This document shows positions 26,545 through 35,348 of a stretch of DNA of 64,000 bases, one piece after another; the first letter of the stretch is position 1, and each line of letters starts with the position of its first letter. The notes beneath the pieces were generated by a model. It made no database searches and was not told where the DNA came from. It was given only the letters and a program-made list of their open reading frames with translations. The stretch comes from Flagellimonas sp. 389 (GTDB lineage: Bacteria; Bacteroidota; Bacteroidia; Flavobacteriales; Flavobacteriaceae): positions 1-64,000 of the forward strand of contig NZ_JAHCMU010000016.1 in the NCBI RefSeq assembly GCF_018449435.1, given 5' to 3'. The translations under genes and the position numbers were made by a program.

Positions 26545-26546
26545 AT

Positions 26547-27143
26547 CTAACTCATCATTTTATCAAGTAGTTGTGAATATTTTTCTAGTGTATCAATGTC
26601 AATTTCTTTTCCATTGGGAAAAACACGTTCTGTATCATCTATGTACTTTTCTATAATCTGTTTTGCGCCAGAATCCTTATCAAGTTCAAGAAGTTCTGAA
26701 AGAATGGAACGGTGGAAAATTGCAGGTACACCAACTTTATTTTCATAAGCTGTTGCTATTATGATTGATTCACCATCATCAAATTTCTTTTTCATCAAAT
26801 CTAAGTATACCGAATCTATCATTGGCTGGTCAGCAAGCATGACTAAAATTCCATCAAAATTCTTATCATGTTCTAAAATATGTTTTACTCCTGTAGCAAT
26901 TGAACTTCCAATACCGGATTGCCATTTGGGGTTATAAACCAAGTTTGCTTCAGAAATGGATGATCGTATCTCATTCGCATTGGACCCTAAAACAACATAT
27001 GTGTGAGCCGTTACTTTCTGTGCTTGTTCAAGTGCATGTCCTAAAAGTGTGGTCTTTCCCCAAGGAAGCAACTGCTTTATTGTATTCCCCATTCTTTTTG
27101 AAGCTCCTGCAGCCAATATCAGTGTAGCAATAGATTTGGACAT
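26547..27143 (-). CDS. mocA: MocA-like molybdenum cofactor cytidylyltransferase
   Basis: The protein (198 aa) is a nucleotidyltransferase of the MobA/MocA type with the N-terminal loop LILAAGASKRMGNTIKQLLPWG and the metal-binding LADQP (about residue 99). MocA transfers CMP to molybdopterin to give the MCD cofactor used by xanthine-dehydrogenase-family enzymes, which fits the molybdenum hydroxylase encoded upstream. It follows xdhC by 1 nt and precedes the amidohydrolase by 2 nt, so these are co-transcribed. A role with a different nucleotide sugar is possible but unlikely in this context. Confidence 0.85.
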   Translation of the reverse strand: MSKSIATLILAAGASKRMGNTIKQLLPWGKTTLLGHALEQAQKVTAHTYVVLGSNANEIRSSISEANLVYNPKWQSGIGSSIATGVKHILEHDKNFDGILVMLADQPMIDSVYLDLMKKKFDDGESIIIATAYENKVGVPAIFHRSILSELLELDKDSGAKQIIEKYIDDTERVFPNGKEIDIDTLEKYSQLLDKMMS

Positions 27144-27144
27144 A

Positions 27145-28155
27145 TTAGTTGTGAATCTTACCCATTTTGTTTTTTAAGAGCATTGGCTCTTTACGACGTG
27201 CAACAGTTAAAATTTCAGCCAAAACAGCTATTGCGATTTCTTGCGGTGTTTCTGCTCCAATATCAATTCCAGCTGGACCGTGTATTTGGTCTAGGAAGTT
27301 TTCCGAAATATCTGGATGTCGTTCCAATAATTCATCAAATAACTTTTCCCGCCTTTTAAAAGGGCCCAAAAGACCCATATAAGCTGGTTTTTGGTCTTTC
27401 AAAGCGACGAGATACTGTAAATCCTTAACAAAGCTATGGGTCATTATGGCCACGGCGGTCTGCTCGTCCAGTTTTGGTCGGAACGATTCTGGCTCGACGG
27501 TAATGAGTTTGTGAATGCCTGGGAAATCATTTTCAGTTTTCTCTTCTCGCGGGTTGGCAACAATGGTAACTTCCCAACCTGTTAAAGCTGCATATTTGCA
27601 CAATTGTACGGCATCATGCTCTGCGCCAATGATCATTAACTGAAAACAAGGTTGCATCTTTTGCTCAAAACACAACAAATCTCTGTCTTGTTTTTGGACA
27701 CTTTGATTTAGAGGATATGCAACGGCTCCCAAACGGAAAAAGGTTCCAAAATCTTCATGCGCAGTATGCTCCTTTTCATAGAATGATTGTATCTCAAATG
27801 TATTTCGTTGCAAAATGGTGCTCCAAAATTGGGTTATCAGGTCTGGGCTTGGATCAAAAACCTCCAATAGAATATACAGAATGCCTTCACAGCCTAAGCG
27901 ATATCTGCCATCGTAGACCATTACTTTTGGTACTCCATTGGTAAAAACCGATTGTGCTTGCCTTAGGATTTCCTTCTCCACACATCCACCACTTACTGCG
28001 CCCACCATATCGCCATTTTCAAAAATCAACATACGTACTCCAGGTCTACGATATGATGAACCTTCTAAGGAAACAACGGTCGCCAAAATAGCTTTTTGGG
28101 CATTTGGCCTGCTTTCTTCATATTGTTGGATGATATTTTTTAGCTCGTGGGTCAT
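27145..28155 (-). CDS. xdhC: XdhC family molybdenum-enzyme maturation factor
   Basis: The protein (336 aa) has the XdhC N-terminal domain (ILATVVSLEGSSYRRPGVRMLI, VGAVSGGCVEKEI) and a C-terminal Rossmann domain (MIIGAEHDAVQLCKYAALTGWEVTIVANPR; ending QIHGPAGIDIGAETPQEIAIAVLAEI). XdhC binds molybdenum cofactor, promotes its sulfuration and hands it to the apo-hydroxylase. Its position between moeA and mocA, downstream of the oxidoreductase genes, supports a dedicated role in maturing that enzyme. Confidence 0.93.
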   Translation of the reverse strand: MTHELKNIIQQYEESRPNAQKAILATVVSLEGSSYRRPGVRMLIFENGDMVGAVSGGCVEKEILRQAQSVFTNGVPKVMVYDGRYRLGCEGILYILLEVFDPSPDLITQFWSTILQRNTFEIQSFYEKEHTAHEDFGTFFRLGAVAYPLNQSVQKQDRDLLCFEQKMQPCFQLMIIGAEHDAVQLCKYAALTGWEVTIVANPREEKTENDFPGIHKLITVEPESFRPKLDEQTAVAIMTHSFVKDLQYLVALKDQKPAYMGLLGPFKRREKLFDELLERHPDISENFLDQIHGPAGIDIGAETPQEIAIAVLAEILTVARRKEPMLLKNKMGKIHN

Positions 28156-28239
28156 TTAAAAGGGTTTCAAGCTTTTGAAATCTCAATTCTTACATCTAAT
28201 TGCTAGTTGACGATTATCGCCATAATTCATTGATATGTT

Positions 28240-29442
28240 TTAAACAATAATACTTTTCGTAGGTATAAATGACAATACAGCTCCATCCTCTCCAACGGAT
28301 TGATTGGGTTCCATTTGAACAAAGCCACTTGCCCTAGACAGATTTAAAAGATCACCGGACCCTGATGTATTCAACGTATTTGCACATAGAACACCTGCTT
28401 TGATTCTAGTCTTCACACCTACAAACATTGTTAAGTCAGTTTTGTTTACAAAAGGTTCTTCTAAAAATACAGTAAATTGAGATGATTCTGTATCTAAAGA
28501 TTTGTTAAGCCATGGTTTAAGATATAGATGGTAATTTACAAAAGTTGATACTGGATTGCCTGGAAATGCAAATACTATTGATTTTTTGGTTTCATGTTTT
28601 CCAAACCAAAATGGTTTACCAGGTCGCTGGAGCACTTTATGAAATATCTTTTTAACGCTCAGTTCTTCAAAAGTTTTAGGTAAAAAATCAAACTTTCCTT
28701 TGGAAACCCCGCCACTTAAAAGTAAAACATCATAATCAGTAAGAAGTGATTCCAAATTACGTTGTAATATGGATTCATCGTCGTTAAAATGATAGGTTTC
28801 CGCTGTTATATTTTCATCAGCTAAAAGAGCTGCCAGTGAATGTGTATTCGATTTTCGTATTTGATGTGGTAACGGAGTTTCATCAACTTTGACCAGTTCG
28901 TTGCCTGTAGCAACAACAGCTATTTTCGGTAGTTTTTTGACCAGAACTTCAGATTTGCCAACGGTTGCCAATACACCAATTTCAGCTGCGGTAATTTTGA
29001 GCCCCGGTTGAAGTAATTCCTCACCACTTGCAACATCGGTTGCCCGATAATGGATATTTTGTCCTTTGACCACCGTATTTTCAACGGTAAAAATCCCATT
29101 ATCTTCTGTTGTGTGCTCGTACATGATGACTGTATCTGCATTTTTAGGCACCATGGCACCTGTCATTACCTCGATACATGTAGCATCATCCTTTAGAATA
29201 AGTTGCGGACTTCCAGCTTGGGCCACCATTGTAGCTTTGAACACTGTTTTATTCGGTTCAAGGTTCTTATATTGTATTGCAATACCGTCTTTGGTAACTC
29301 TATTAAAAGGTGGAAAATCCCTATCGGCAACGATGCTTTCGGCCAAAATTCGATTGTTTGCCTGTAGCAATGGAACAGATTCAGTTCCGTAGTCTTCCGT
29401 ATTTTCAAGTACAGCTTGTAGTGCCGCTTTGAACGTAATCAT
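28240..29442 (-). CDS. moeA: Molybdopterin molybdenumtransferase MoeA
   Basis: The protein (400 aa) inserts molybdate into adenylylated molybdopterin. It contains the MoeA domains in order: N-terminal part with RVTKDGIAIQ, the TGAMVPKNADTVIMYE segment, the MogA-like catalytic domain with VVATGNELV, LLSGGVSKGKFDFLP and the conserved AFPGNPVSTFVNYHLYLKPWL, and a C-terminal beta domain. No separate mogA is seen in the window. It follows moeB by 17 nt and is separated from xdhC by 84 nt, the largest gap within the block. Confidence 0.95.
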   Translation of the reverse strand: MITFKAALQAVLENTEDYGTESVPLLQANNRILAESIVADRDFPPFNRVTKDGIAIQYKNLEPNKTVFKATMVAQAGSPQLILKDDATCIEVMTGAMVPKNADTVIMYEHTTEDNGIFTVENTVVKGQNIHYRATDVASGEELLQPGLKITAAEIGVLATVGKSEVLVKKLPKIAVVATGNELVKVDETPLPHQIRKSNTHSLAALLADENITAETYHFNDDESILQRNLESLLTDYDVLLLSGGVSKGKFDFLPKTFEELSVKKIFHKVLQRPGKPFWFGKHETKKSIVFAFPGNPVSTFVNYHLYLKPWLNKSLDTESSQFTVFLEEPFVNKTDLTMFVGVKTRIKAGVLCANTLNTSGSGDLLNLSRASGFVQMEPNQSVGEDGAVLSFIPTKSIIV

Positions 29443-29459
29443 ATCATTTGGCTTGATAG

Positions 29460-30527
29460 TTATGACGATAAGGTCATTAATTTGTTCATTCCTCCCAAAA
29501 TATTATAAAACTTTAATTCAGGATAATCCATTTGGAGTTGTCTTGTAGCAATTGCACTCCGTTTTCCAGATTGACAGACGATATAAATATCGTGATGACT
29601 TTTAGATAGTTGTTTGGGCAGTTGCAACATATCCAATGGCAGATGTATGGCTTCCTGAAGGTGGCCACAATCAAATTCCCCTTTAGTTCGAACATCCAAC
29701 AAGGTAAAAGGTGTTTTGGATTCTCTGAGTTCTAAAAAGGTTTCTACACTGACCTCAGCTACTATTTCGCAACGATCGGTTTGATAAGTTTCCCTGAGTT
29801 CAGTGATTTTAGTATTCGAAAGCTGCAGTTTAAACTTCATTTTGGTGGTACGCTGGCTTAATCCATCATAGACCAGCAAGCTTCCAGAAAGTACTTCTCC
29901 TACCCCGGATATCAATTTTATGGTTTCCAAGGCCTGTAATGTTCCTATTATTCCAGGTAAAACCCCCATAACGCCATTTTCATTGCAGTTTGGTACTTCA
30001 TCTGGGGTTGGCATATCTGGATATAAACAGCGGTATGTAGGTCCGTTTTCATGGTTAAATACGCTAACATGCCCTTCAAAACCATGTAAAGCTCCGTAAA
30101 CAAAAGGCTTATTTAGAATTACGCAAGCATCATTTATCAAATAACGTGTTGGGAAGTTATCGGTCGCATCGACCACCACATCATAATCCTTTATAGTGTC
30201 CAGTGCATTATCCTTGGTCAGAAAAGTGTCATGTAAGCCAAAAACGGTCTGTGAATTTTGAACACTTAATTTTTCGTGGGTAACCTCCAGTTTTAATCTT
30301 CCTAAATCTTTTTCGGTATACAGTACTTGTCGCTGCAGGTTATGCAATTCCACGACATCCTGATCTAGAAGCCCTAACATTCCCACGCCCATGGCATTCA
30401 GGTACTGTAGGACAGGAATGCCCAGCCCACCTAGGCCAACTACCAGGACCTTGCTATTTATCAATTTAGATTGACCTTCTGGGCCAAATTCCTTCAAACT
30501 TGTTTGTCTACTATACCTATCCTCCAT
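29460..30527 (-). CDS. moeB: MoeB/ThiF-type adenylyltransferase fused to rhodanese
   Basis: The protein (355 aa) activates the C-terminus of MoaD. Residues 1-240 are an E1-like domain: RYSRQ...EFGPEGQ, the nucleotide loop VLVVGLGGLGIPVLQYL, LLDQDVVELHNLQRQVLY, and DATDNFPTRYLIND. Residues about 260-355 are a rhodanese domain with an active-site loop VCQSGKRS, so a persulfide could be delivered in the same polypeptide, as in the eukaryotic MOCS3 arrangement. One CxxC zinc pair typical of MoeB is not obvious here. The start overlaps mobA by 11 nt. Confidence 0.92.
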   Translation of the reverse strand: MEDRYSRQTSLKEFGPEGQSKLINSKVLVVGLGGLGIPVLQYLNAMGVGMLGLLDQDVVELHNLQRQVLYTEKDLGRLKLEVTHEKLSVQNSQTVFGLHDTFLTKDNALDTIKDYDVVVDATDNFPTRYLINDACVILNKPFVYGALHGFEGHVSVFNHENGPTYRCLYPDMPTPDEVPNCNENGVMGVLPGIIGTLQALETIKLISGVGEVLSGSLLVYDGLSQRTTKMKFKLQLSNTKITELRETYQTDRCEIVAEVSVETFLELRESKTPFTLLDVRTKGEFDCGHLQEAIHLPLDMLQLPKQLSKSHHDIYIVCQSGKRSAIATRQLQMDYPELKFYNILGGMNKLMTLSS

Positions 30528-31137
30528 CGGTCAAAGCAATTTTTGATTTGATAAACTCGTAATCTTCAATGGAATTGGCATTGTACAGTAGTTCATCCTG
30601 TTCTGGATGAACGAGTTGAATATCAGAATTGATAAGAAATTTTCGTGGACAGCTACTTTTCGCAGTTTTTAAAAATGAAATGGACTTTTGCAATCCAGCC
30701 GGCTCCCAAATTGTAATCAAAGGTTCGGGCAATCCAGTTTCTTTTGTTGCAAAAGAGGTGGCCAATCTATTTGTGTTTCGACTATTTGAAAGCAATTGCA
30801 GTGCTTCTTTGTCGATCATTGGTAAATCGCATGCCAGTACAAGCCAAGCCACTTCTGAATAATTGCTATGCGCACTGAGTATGCCGTTGAACGGCCCCCG
30901 ATATTCATTTTTATCAACTATTGTATTGAAGCTATTTGTCAATGAAGCCTCTTGCTCTTCCCGTATACTAAGAAAGACAGTATCGCAGATGGTCTCCAAA
31001 AGTTGGTACAGATACTCTTGCTGCGGAATACCGCGATAAGGAATCAACCCTTTATCGGTTCCCATACGGGTACTCCTGCCCCCTGCGAGCACTAAACCAT
31101 ATAGCTTTGGTGTTTTATGTTCGTTTGTATTTTTCAC
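30517..31137 (-). CDS. mobA: Molybdenum cofactor guanylyltransferase MobA
   Basis: The protein (206 aa) transfers GMP to molybdenum cofactor. The nucleotide-binding N-terminus LVLAGGRSTRMGTDKGLIPYRG and the metal site LACDLPMI are the family hallmarks. The same locus also encodes a MocA-like cytidylyltransferase, so both dinucleotide forms of the cofactor could be made; which one the hydroxylase uses cannot be read from sequence. It lies 13 nt after moaA and overlaps moeB by 11 nt. Confidence 0.92.
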   Translation of the reverse strand: MKNTNEHKTPKLYGLVLAGGRSTRMGTDKGLIPYRGIPQQEYLYQLLETICDTVFLSIREEQEASLTNSFNTIVDKNEYRGPFNGILSAHSNYSEVAWLVLACDLPMIDKEALQLLSNSRNTNRLATSFATKETGLPEPLITIWEPAGLQKSISFLKTAKSSCPRKFLINSDIQLVHPEQDELLYNANSIEDYEFIKSKIALTDGG

Positions 31138-31150
31138 ACTTCAATCTTAG

Positions 31151-32137
31151 TTAACCGCCAATGGATGTCATTGAACTATCAAATACTGTGGTAGAATGTT
31201 CTTGCTGCGCATCAAAACCAGTTTTGGCTCTATTGCCAATAGCATTAAGAATGGCACTTTTTACATTTTCTTCTCCGTCTGCTTCACGAATGATATCCCG
31301 AAGATTCACTTTGGGTTTTCCGTACAAACACGTGACCACGTCGCCAGTTGCAGTCACTCTTAACCTATTGCAACTTCCGCAAAATGTTCTGCTGAAGGAT
31401 GGAATAATACCAAAAGTACCTTGATGTCCCGGTATTTTATAGTTTATGGAAGTAGATGTTTTGGGTGACTCCAGTTTTTGATAATCGGGATATGCTTGCG
31501 CTATATGTTCTAAAATAGCTTTGTAATTCCATTTGATGGAGGTGAAATTTTTTGAACCACCATTAAAGGGCATTTCCTCCAAAAAACGAACTGAAACATT
31601 ATAGTGCTTCATAACTTCTATAATGGGAAGGATATCTTGTTCATTCTGGCCATCCAATACGATAAAATTAATGCGGACATTAAACCCTTCGGTAATAAGC
31701 CGTATGAGGTTATTGTGTACAGTTTCAAATTGTTTTCTACGTGTGATTCGCTCAAATGTCTCCTTGTTGATGGAATCTAAACTAACGTTGATATTCTTGA
31801 TGCCTAGTGCTTTCAATTCATAGATATGGGAGCCTATCAAAGTGGCATTTGTGGTAATTGAAATATCCTCAAGCCCTTCCATTTTGGTCAACGCCCTCAT
31901 GAGTACCATAACATCTTTACGGACAAAAGGTTCCCCACCCGTAATACGGATTTTATCTATTCCCTGCTCCACCAATATGCTGCCAACTTGAATGAGCTCT
32001 TCAATAGTAAGCAACTTGTCATTTTTCGCAAAGTTGATTCCTTCCGAAGGCATACAATAATTACAGCGCAGGTTGCACCTGTCCGTTACGGCAAGTCTTA
32101 AATAGTTAATTTCCCTATTGTGATTGTCTATCAACAT
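31151..32137 (-). CDS. moaA: GTP 3',8-cyclase MoaA
   Basis: This radical-SAM enzyme (328 aa) carries out the first step of molybdopterin synthesis. The N-terminal [4Fe-4S] motif is CNLRCNYCMP, the SAM-binding GGEPF follows, and the C-terminal cluster is bound by FCGSCNRLRVTATGDVVTCL with the family's CxxC-x13-C spacing. The protein ends with the Gly-Gly tail needed for activity (SIGG). MoaC, the partner needed for the same step, is not in the window. Confidence 0.96.
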   Translation of the reverse strand: MLIDNHNREINYLRLAVTDRCNLRCNYCMPSEGINFAKNDKLLTIEELIQVGSILVEQGIDKIRITGGEPFVRKDVMVLMRALTKMEGLEDISITTNATLIGSHIYELKALGIKNINVSLDSINKETFERITRRKQFETVHNNLIRLITEGFNVRINFIVLDGQNEQDILPIIEVMKHYNVSVRFLEEMPFNGGSKNFTSIKWNYKAILEHIAQAYPDYQKLESPKTSTSINYKIPGHQGTFGIIPSFSRTFCGSCNRLRVTATGDVVTCLYGKPKVNLRDIIREADGEENVKSAILNAIGNRAKTGFDAQQEHSTTVFDSSMTSIGG

Positions 32138-32181
32138 AATTATCCTCCAAAACGATGGAAAAGATAGTACTTCTGTTTTTA

Positions 32182-32436
32182 TTATCCACCGCTCACAGGT
32201 GGAATTAGTGCTATTTCATCGTATGAATTGATTATTCTGTCATCTTCTGCATAATCATTGTTCACAGCTATTGCAAGCGAAGATAATTTGTTCAACTCTG
32301 GATATGTATCGCCTAAAAACTGCTTAAGCTCTTTTACGGTTTTTGGAATTTTTCTACCTGTAATACTGGATGTGGGGACAGACAAAGTAGCGGTCCCTAC
32401 AATGTCTTTTGTAATCCCGAATAATAATATCGTCAT
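32182..32436 (-). CDS. moaD: Molybdopterin synthase sulfur carrier MoaD
   Basis: This 84-residue ubiquitin-like protein ends in PPVSGG, the C-terminal Gly-Gly that MoeB adenylylates and that carries the thiocarboxylate. The body (LFGITKDIVGTATLSV, AIAVNNDYAEDDRIINSYDEIALIPP) matches MoaD/ThiS. MoaE, the large subunit of the synthase, is absent from this block and must be encoded elsewhere. Confidence 0.93.
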   Translation of the reverse strand: MTILLFGITKDIVGTATLSVPTSSITGRKIPKTVKELKQFLGDTYPELNKLSSLAIAVNNDYAEDDRIINSYDEIALIPPVSGG

Positions 32437-32439
32437 AAA

Positions 32440-34668
32440 TCAACCTATAATTTCTTTTTGGGGCATTTTTAAAAGTTCTGGTGTTTTGGTGAATGGTTGT
32501 TTATATAATCTATTTCCCGTAGCCGCCTTTAGGGCATTAGCTACTGCCCCGCCTGCCGGAGGAAGGGTTGGCTCTCCCAATCCTGTTGGAGAATATTCGT
32601 TTTCCATCAAAAAAGTTTCCACTACGGGAGCTTCTTTCATCCGTATTAGTCGGTATCTGTCAAAATTATTGGCCATTGGTTTTCCATCTTCAAATGCTAG
32701 TTCTCCAAACATGGAATGTCCAACACCATCAATGACCCCACCTTCAATCTGGTTCAGGGCGCCTAATGGATTCACCACAATACCGCAATCGACCACACAG
32801 GTTATCTTCTTGACCACAGGCGCACCGTTTTCTATTTCAACATCGGCGACTTCTGCCACGTGGGTATTATGGCAGTAATAGTTTACAAAGCCTTGGTATA
32901 CATTCTTGGGTTTGGTGCCCCAGCCTGATTTTTCCACGGCCATTTTAATAACATCTTTCATGCGTTCAGGAGAATACTGGATTCTCTCGTCTTCTTCTGG
33001 CTTCACCTTATCCAATAAATCCAATCGCAATTGAATTTTATCAACTTCCATTACTTCTGCCAACTCATCAAAAAAGCTTTGCTCCGCATAAGCCAAAAAA
33101 TTGGTGTAGGGTGCTCTCCATGCCCCGGTAGTAATGCTACTGTTATATTTTGCAATATCAACCTGATAGTTTTCAATAGCTCCCGCAGGGAAAAAATTAG
33201 GAATGAGACCGTACATATTATCATTAATGGCTGCCTCTTTTAAATGGTATGCGGTTAGTTTCCCATCCTTAACTCCCGCTTTTATACGGTATTTGATGGC
33301 AGGCCTGTAAACACCCGTTTGCATATCATCTTCTCTAGTGCTGACTACTTTTACTGGTTTTTTGATATGATTTGAAATCTCGGCAGCTTCAAGCACAAAG
33401 TCACCATACAGTCTTCTGCCAAAACCACCGCCCATACGGGTCATTTCCAAATAAATATCACTTTCTTCCCTGCCCAACATTTTGGCAACCAGACCAGCTT
33501 TCCACTCTGGAGTTTGTATGGGACCGACCAAGTGTACTTTTTCACTCGTAACATCTGCATAAAAGTTCATGGGTTCCATACAGTTGTGCGGTAGAAAAGG
33601 AGACTCGTATGTTCGTTCTAGAATTTCGTCCGCTTCCGCGAAGGCTTTTTCTACATTTCCATCGGAACGAGGGGTTTCAAACTTGTTGCCGTCCAATAAC
33701 TCAATAAGTTTTTTATCGTGTTCTTCAGTACTCTCAATGGTTGTATCTTCTTCCCAAACAGCTTGTATGGCTTCTTTTGCCTTAAACGCTTGCCAAGTTG
33801 AGTTAGCCACTACTACAACTTTATCACTGGATGAAATCTTACTCCCAAAGCTTGGGTCTTCCGCCAACAATCCACGTACTTTTTCCCCAATCTTAAAAAT
33901 ATCGATGACACCCGACATGGCGCGAGCTTTTGTATCATCGTAAGAAACAAGTTTTTTTCCAAAAGCAGGTGGTCGTACAACAGCGGCGTAGACCATTCCT
34001 TCCGCTTTATAATCCAATCCAAATAACGGTTTGCCCGTTGCAATTTCATCAATGTCCACATTGGATGCGTCCTTGCCTATAATTTTGTATTCCTTTGGAC
34101 TTTTTAGGGTAACATCTTCTGGAACCTCCAATAATGCAGCTTCTTTTACTACATCGCCATAACCCAAAGTTTCGCCTGCAGCATTGGTGATTACCCCTTC
34201 GCTTACGGTCAATTCAGATGCATCTACTCCCCAACGGGCTGCTGCTGCATTTACCAACATCTGTTTGGCAGTGGCGCCTGTTTGCCTGAGTGCATCCCAT
34301 CCATGACGAATGGATTGACTGCCTCCTGCTACTTGTCTCGTATAGTTCTTAGTGTCTAGAATACCTTGCTTAACATATACATCTTTCCAAGCCACATCCA
34401 GTTCTTCTGCAATGATCATGGGCATAGAAGTCTTCACCCCTTGCCCTATTTCTGGATTGGGCGAAAAAATGGTAACGGCTCCATTGTCAGCAATTTCTAT
34501 GAATGCGTTGAAGTCATTATAATTCAATTCAGCTAGGTCTATTGGTGGTGCGGCCTTGGGCTTGCACGCCTGGAATAAGTTGAAACCAATCAGCATGCCG
34601 CCTCCTGCTAATGAAGAAGTTCGCATAAAGGCCCTTCTGCTGAATGTTAATGTTTTATTTGTTGACAT
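32440..34668 (-). CDS. IorB-type molybdopterin oxidoreductase, large subunit
   Basis: The start is taken as the ATG at 34668 (742 aa), which begins a twin-arginine signal (SRRAFMRTSSLAGGGMLIGF); a 19-residue longer frame exists. The protein is the molybdenum-binding subunit of a xanthine-dehydrogenase-family hydroxylase of the isoquinoline 1-oxidoreductase/aldehyde dehydrogenase type: GQGVKTSMPMIIAEELDV, TRMGGGFGRRLYGDFVLEAA, and the catalytic glutamate in GLGEPTLPP near the C-terminus. With the 2Fe-2S subunit upstream it would oxidise aldehydes or N-heterocycles in the periplasm, passing electrons to the membrane chain. No FAD subunit is encoded nearby, consistent with the IorAB type. Confidence 0.92.
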   Translation of the reverse strand: MSTNKTLTFSRRAFMRTSSLAGGGMLIGFNLFQACKPKAAPPIDLAELNYNDFNAFIEIADNGAVTIFSPNPEIGQGVKTSMPMIIAEELDVAWKDVYVKQGILDTKNYTRQVAGGSQSIRHGWDALRQTGATAKQMLVNAAAARWGVDASELTVSEGVITNAAGETLGYGDVVKEAALLEVPEDVTLKSPKEYKIIGKDASNVDIDEIATGKPLFGLDYKAEGMVYAAVVRPPAFGKKLVSYDDTKARAMSGVIDIFKIGEKVRGLLAEDPSFGSKISSSDKVVVVANSTWQAFKAKEAIQAVWEEDTTIESTEEHDKKLIELLDGNKFETPRSDGNVEKAFAEADEILERTYESPFLPHNCMEPMNFYADVTSEKVHLVGPIQTPEWKAGLVAKMLGREESDIYLEMTRMGGGFGRRLYGDFVLEAAEISNHIKKPVKVVSTREDDMQTGVYRPAIKYRIKAGVKDGKLTAYHLKEAAINDNMYGLIPNFFPAGAIENYQVDIAKYNSSITTGAWRAPYTNFLAYAEQSFFDELAEVMEVDKIQLRLDLLDKVKPEEDERIQYSPERMKDVIKMAVEKSGWGTKPKNVYQGFVNYYCHNTHVAEVADVEIENGAPVVKKITCVVDCGIVVNPLGALNQIEGGVIDGVGHSMFGELAFEDGKPMANNFDRYRLIRMKEAPVVETFLMENEYSPTGLGEPTLPPAGGAVANALKAATGNRLYKQPFTKTPELLKMPQKEIIG

Positions 34669-34699
34669 TTTGAGTGTTTTAATTGAAGAAGTACTGCTT

Positions 34700-35164
34700 T
34701 TATTGATCCATGTTCTCCGAAGCAATCATAACCGCCTTACGGATTCTGGTATATGACGCACATCTGCATATATTACCGTGCATTGCGTTTTTTACATCGT
34801 CTTCAGTCGGATTGGGATTGCTTTCCAAAAATGCGGAAGCTGTCATAATCTGTCCTGCTTGGCAATAACCACATTGGGGAACGTCCACTTCCTTCCAAGC
34901 CTCTTGCACCGGGTGTGTTCCATCTTCGGATAGGCCTTCAATGGTAGTTATAGATTTACCATCAATTTGGGCCAAGGTCAAGGAACAACTTCTCATTGCC
35001 GTACCTTCAACATGTATGGTACAAGCACCACATTGGCCTATTCCACATCCGTACTTTGTTCCCACTAACTCTAAATGGTCCCGTAGTACCCATAGCACTG
35101 GAGTGTCTTCAGAAACATCAACTGTTTTGGATTCCCCGTTTACTTTAATCTGATACGTTGGCAT
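34700..35164 (-). CDS. IorA-type (2Fe-2S) subunit
   Basis: The start at 35164 gives 154 residues; an upstream ATG at 35191 adds 9 residues. Two iron-sulfur clusters are predicted: the plant-type site CGIGQCGACTIHVEG with a later Cys (SCSLT), and the C-terminal CGYCQAGQIM ... GNICRCASYTRI site, as in the small subunits of molybdenum hydroxylases. The protein lacks its own signal peptide, as expected if it is exported with the Tat-dependent large subunit. It is the first gene of the minus-strand molybdenum block. Confidence 0.94.
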   Translation of the reverse strand: MPTYQIKVNGESKTVDVSEDTPVLWVLRDHLELVGTKYGCGIGQCGACTIHVEGTAMRSCSLTLAQIDGKSITTIEGLSEDGTHPVQEAWKEVDVPQCGYCQAGQIMTASAFLESNPNPTEDDVKNAMHGNICRCASYTRIRKAVMIASENMDQ

Positions 35165-35348
35165 AGTGTTTTTGAATTGATTGAATTTCAAGTTGTTTGC
35201 ATGTTCAAGTTACCAAAAATTGATTGGACTCCTTTTTTTTTAACAAACGGCTATTTTTTTTAACTTTTCTTTAATCATATAATGAACTCCAAAAGTAATT
35301 TTCAAACAAAACAAGCGTTTTGCAAAAAGAACCTCAACTTTTTGTAAA

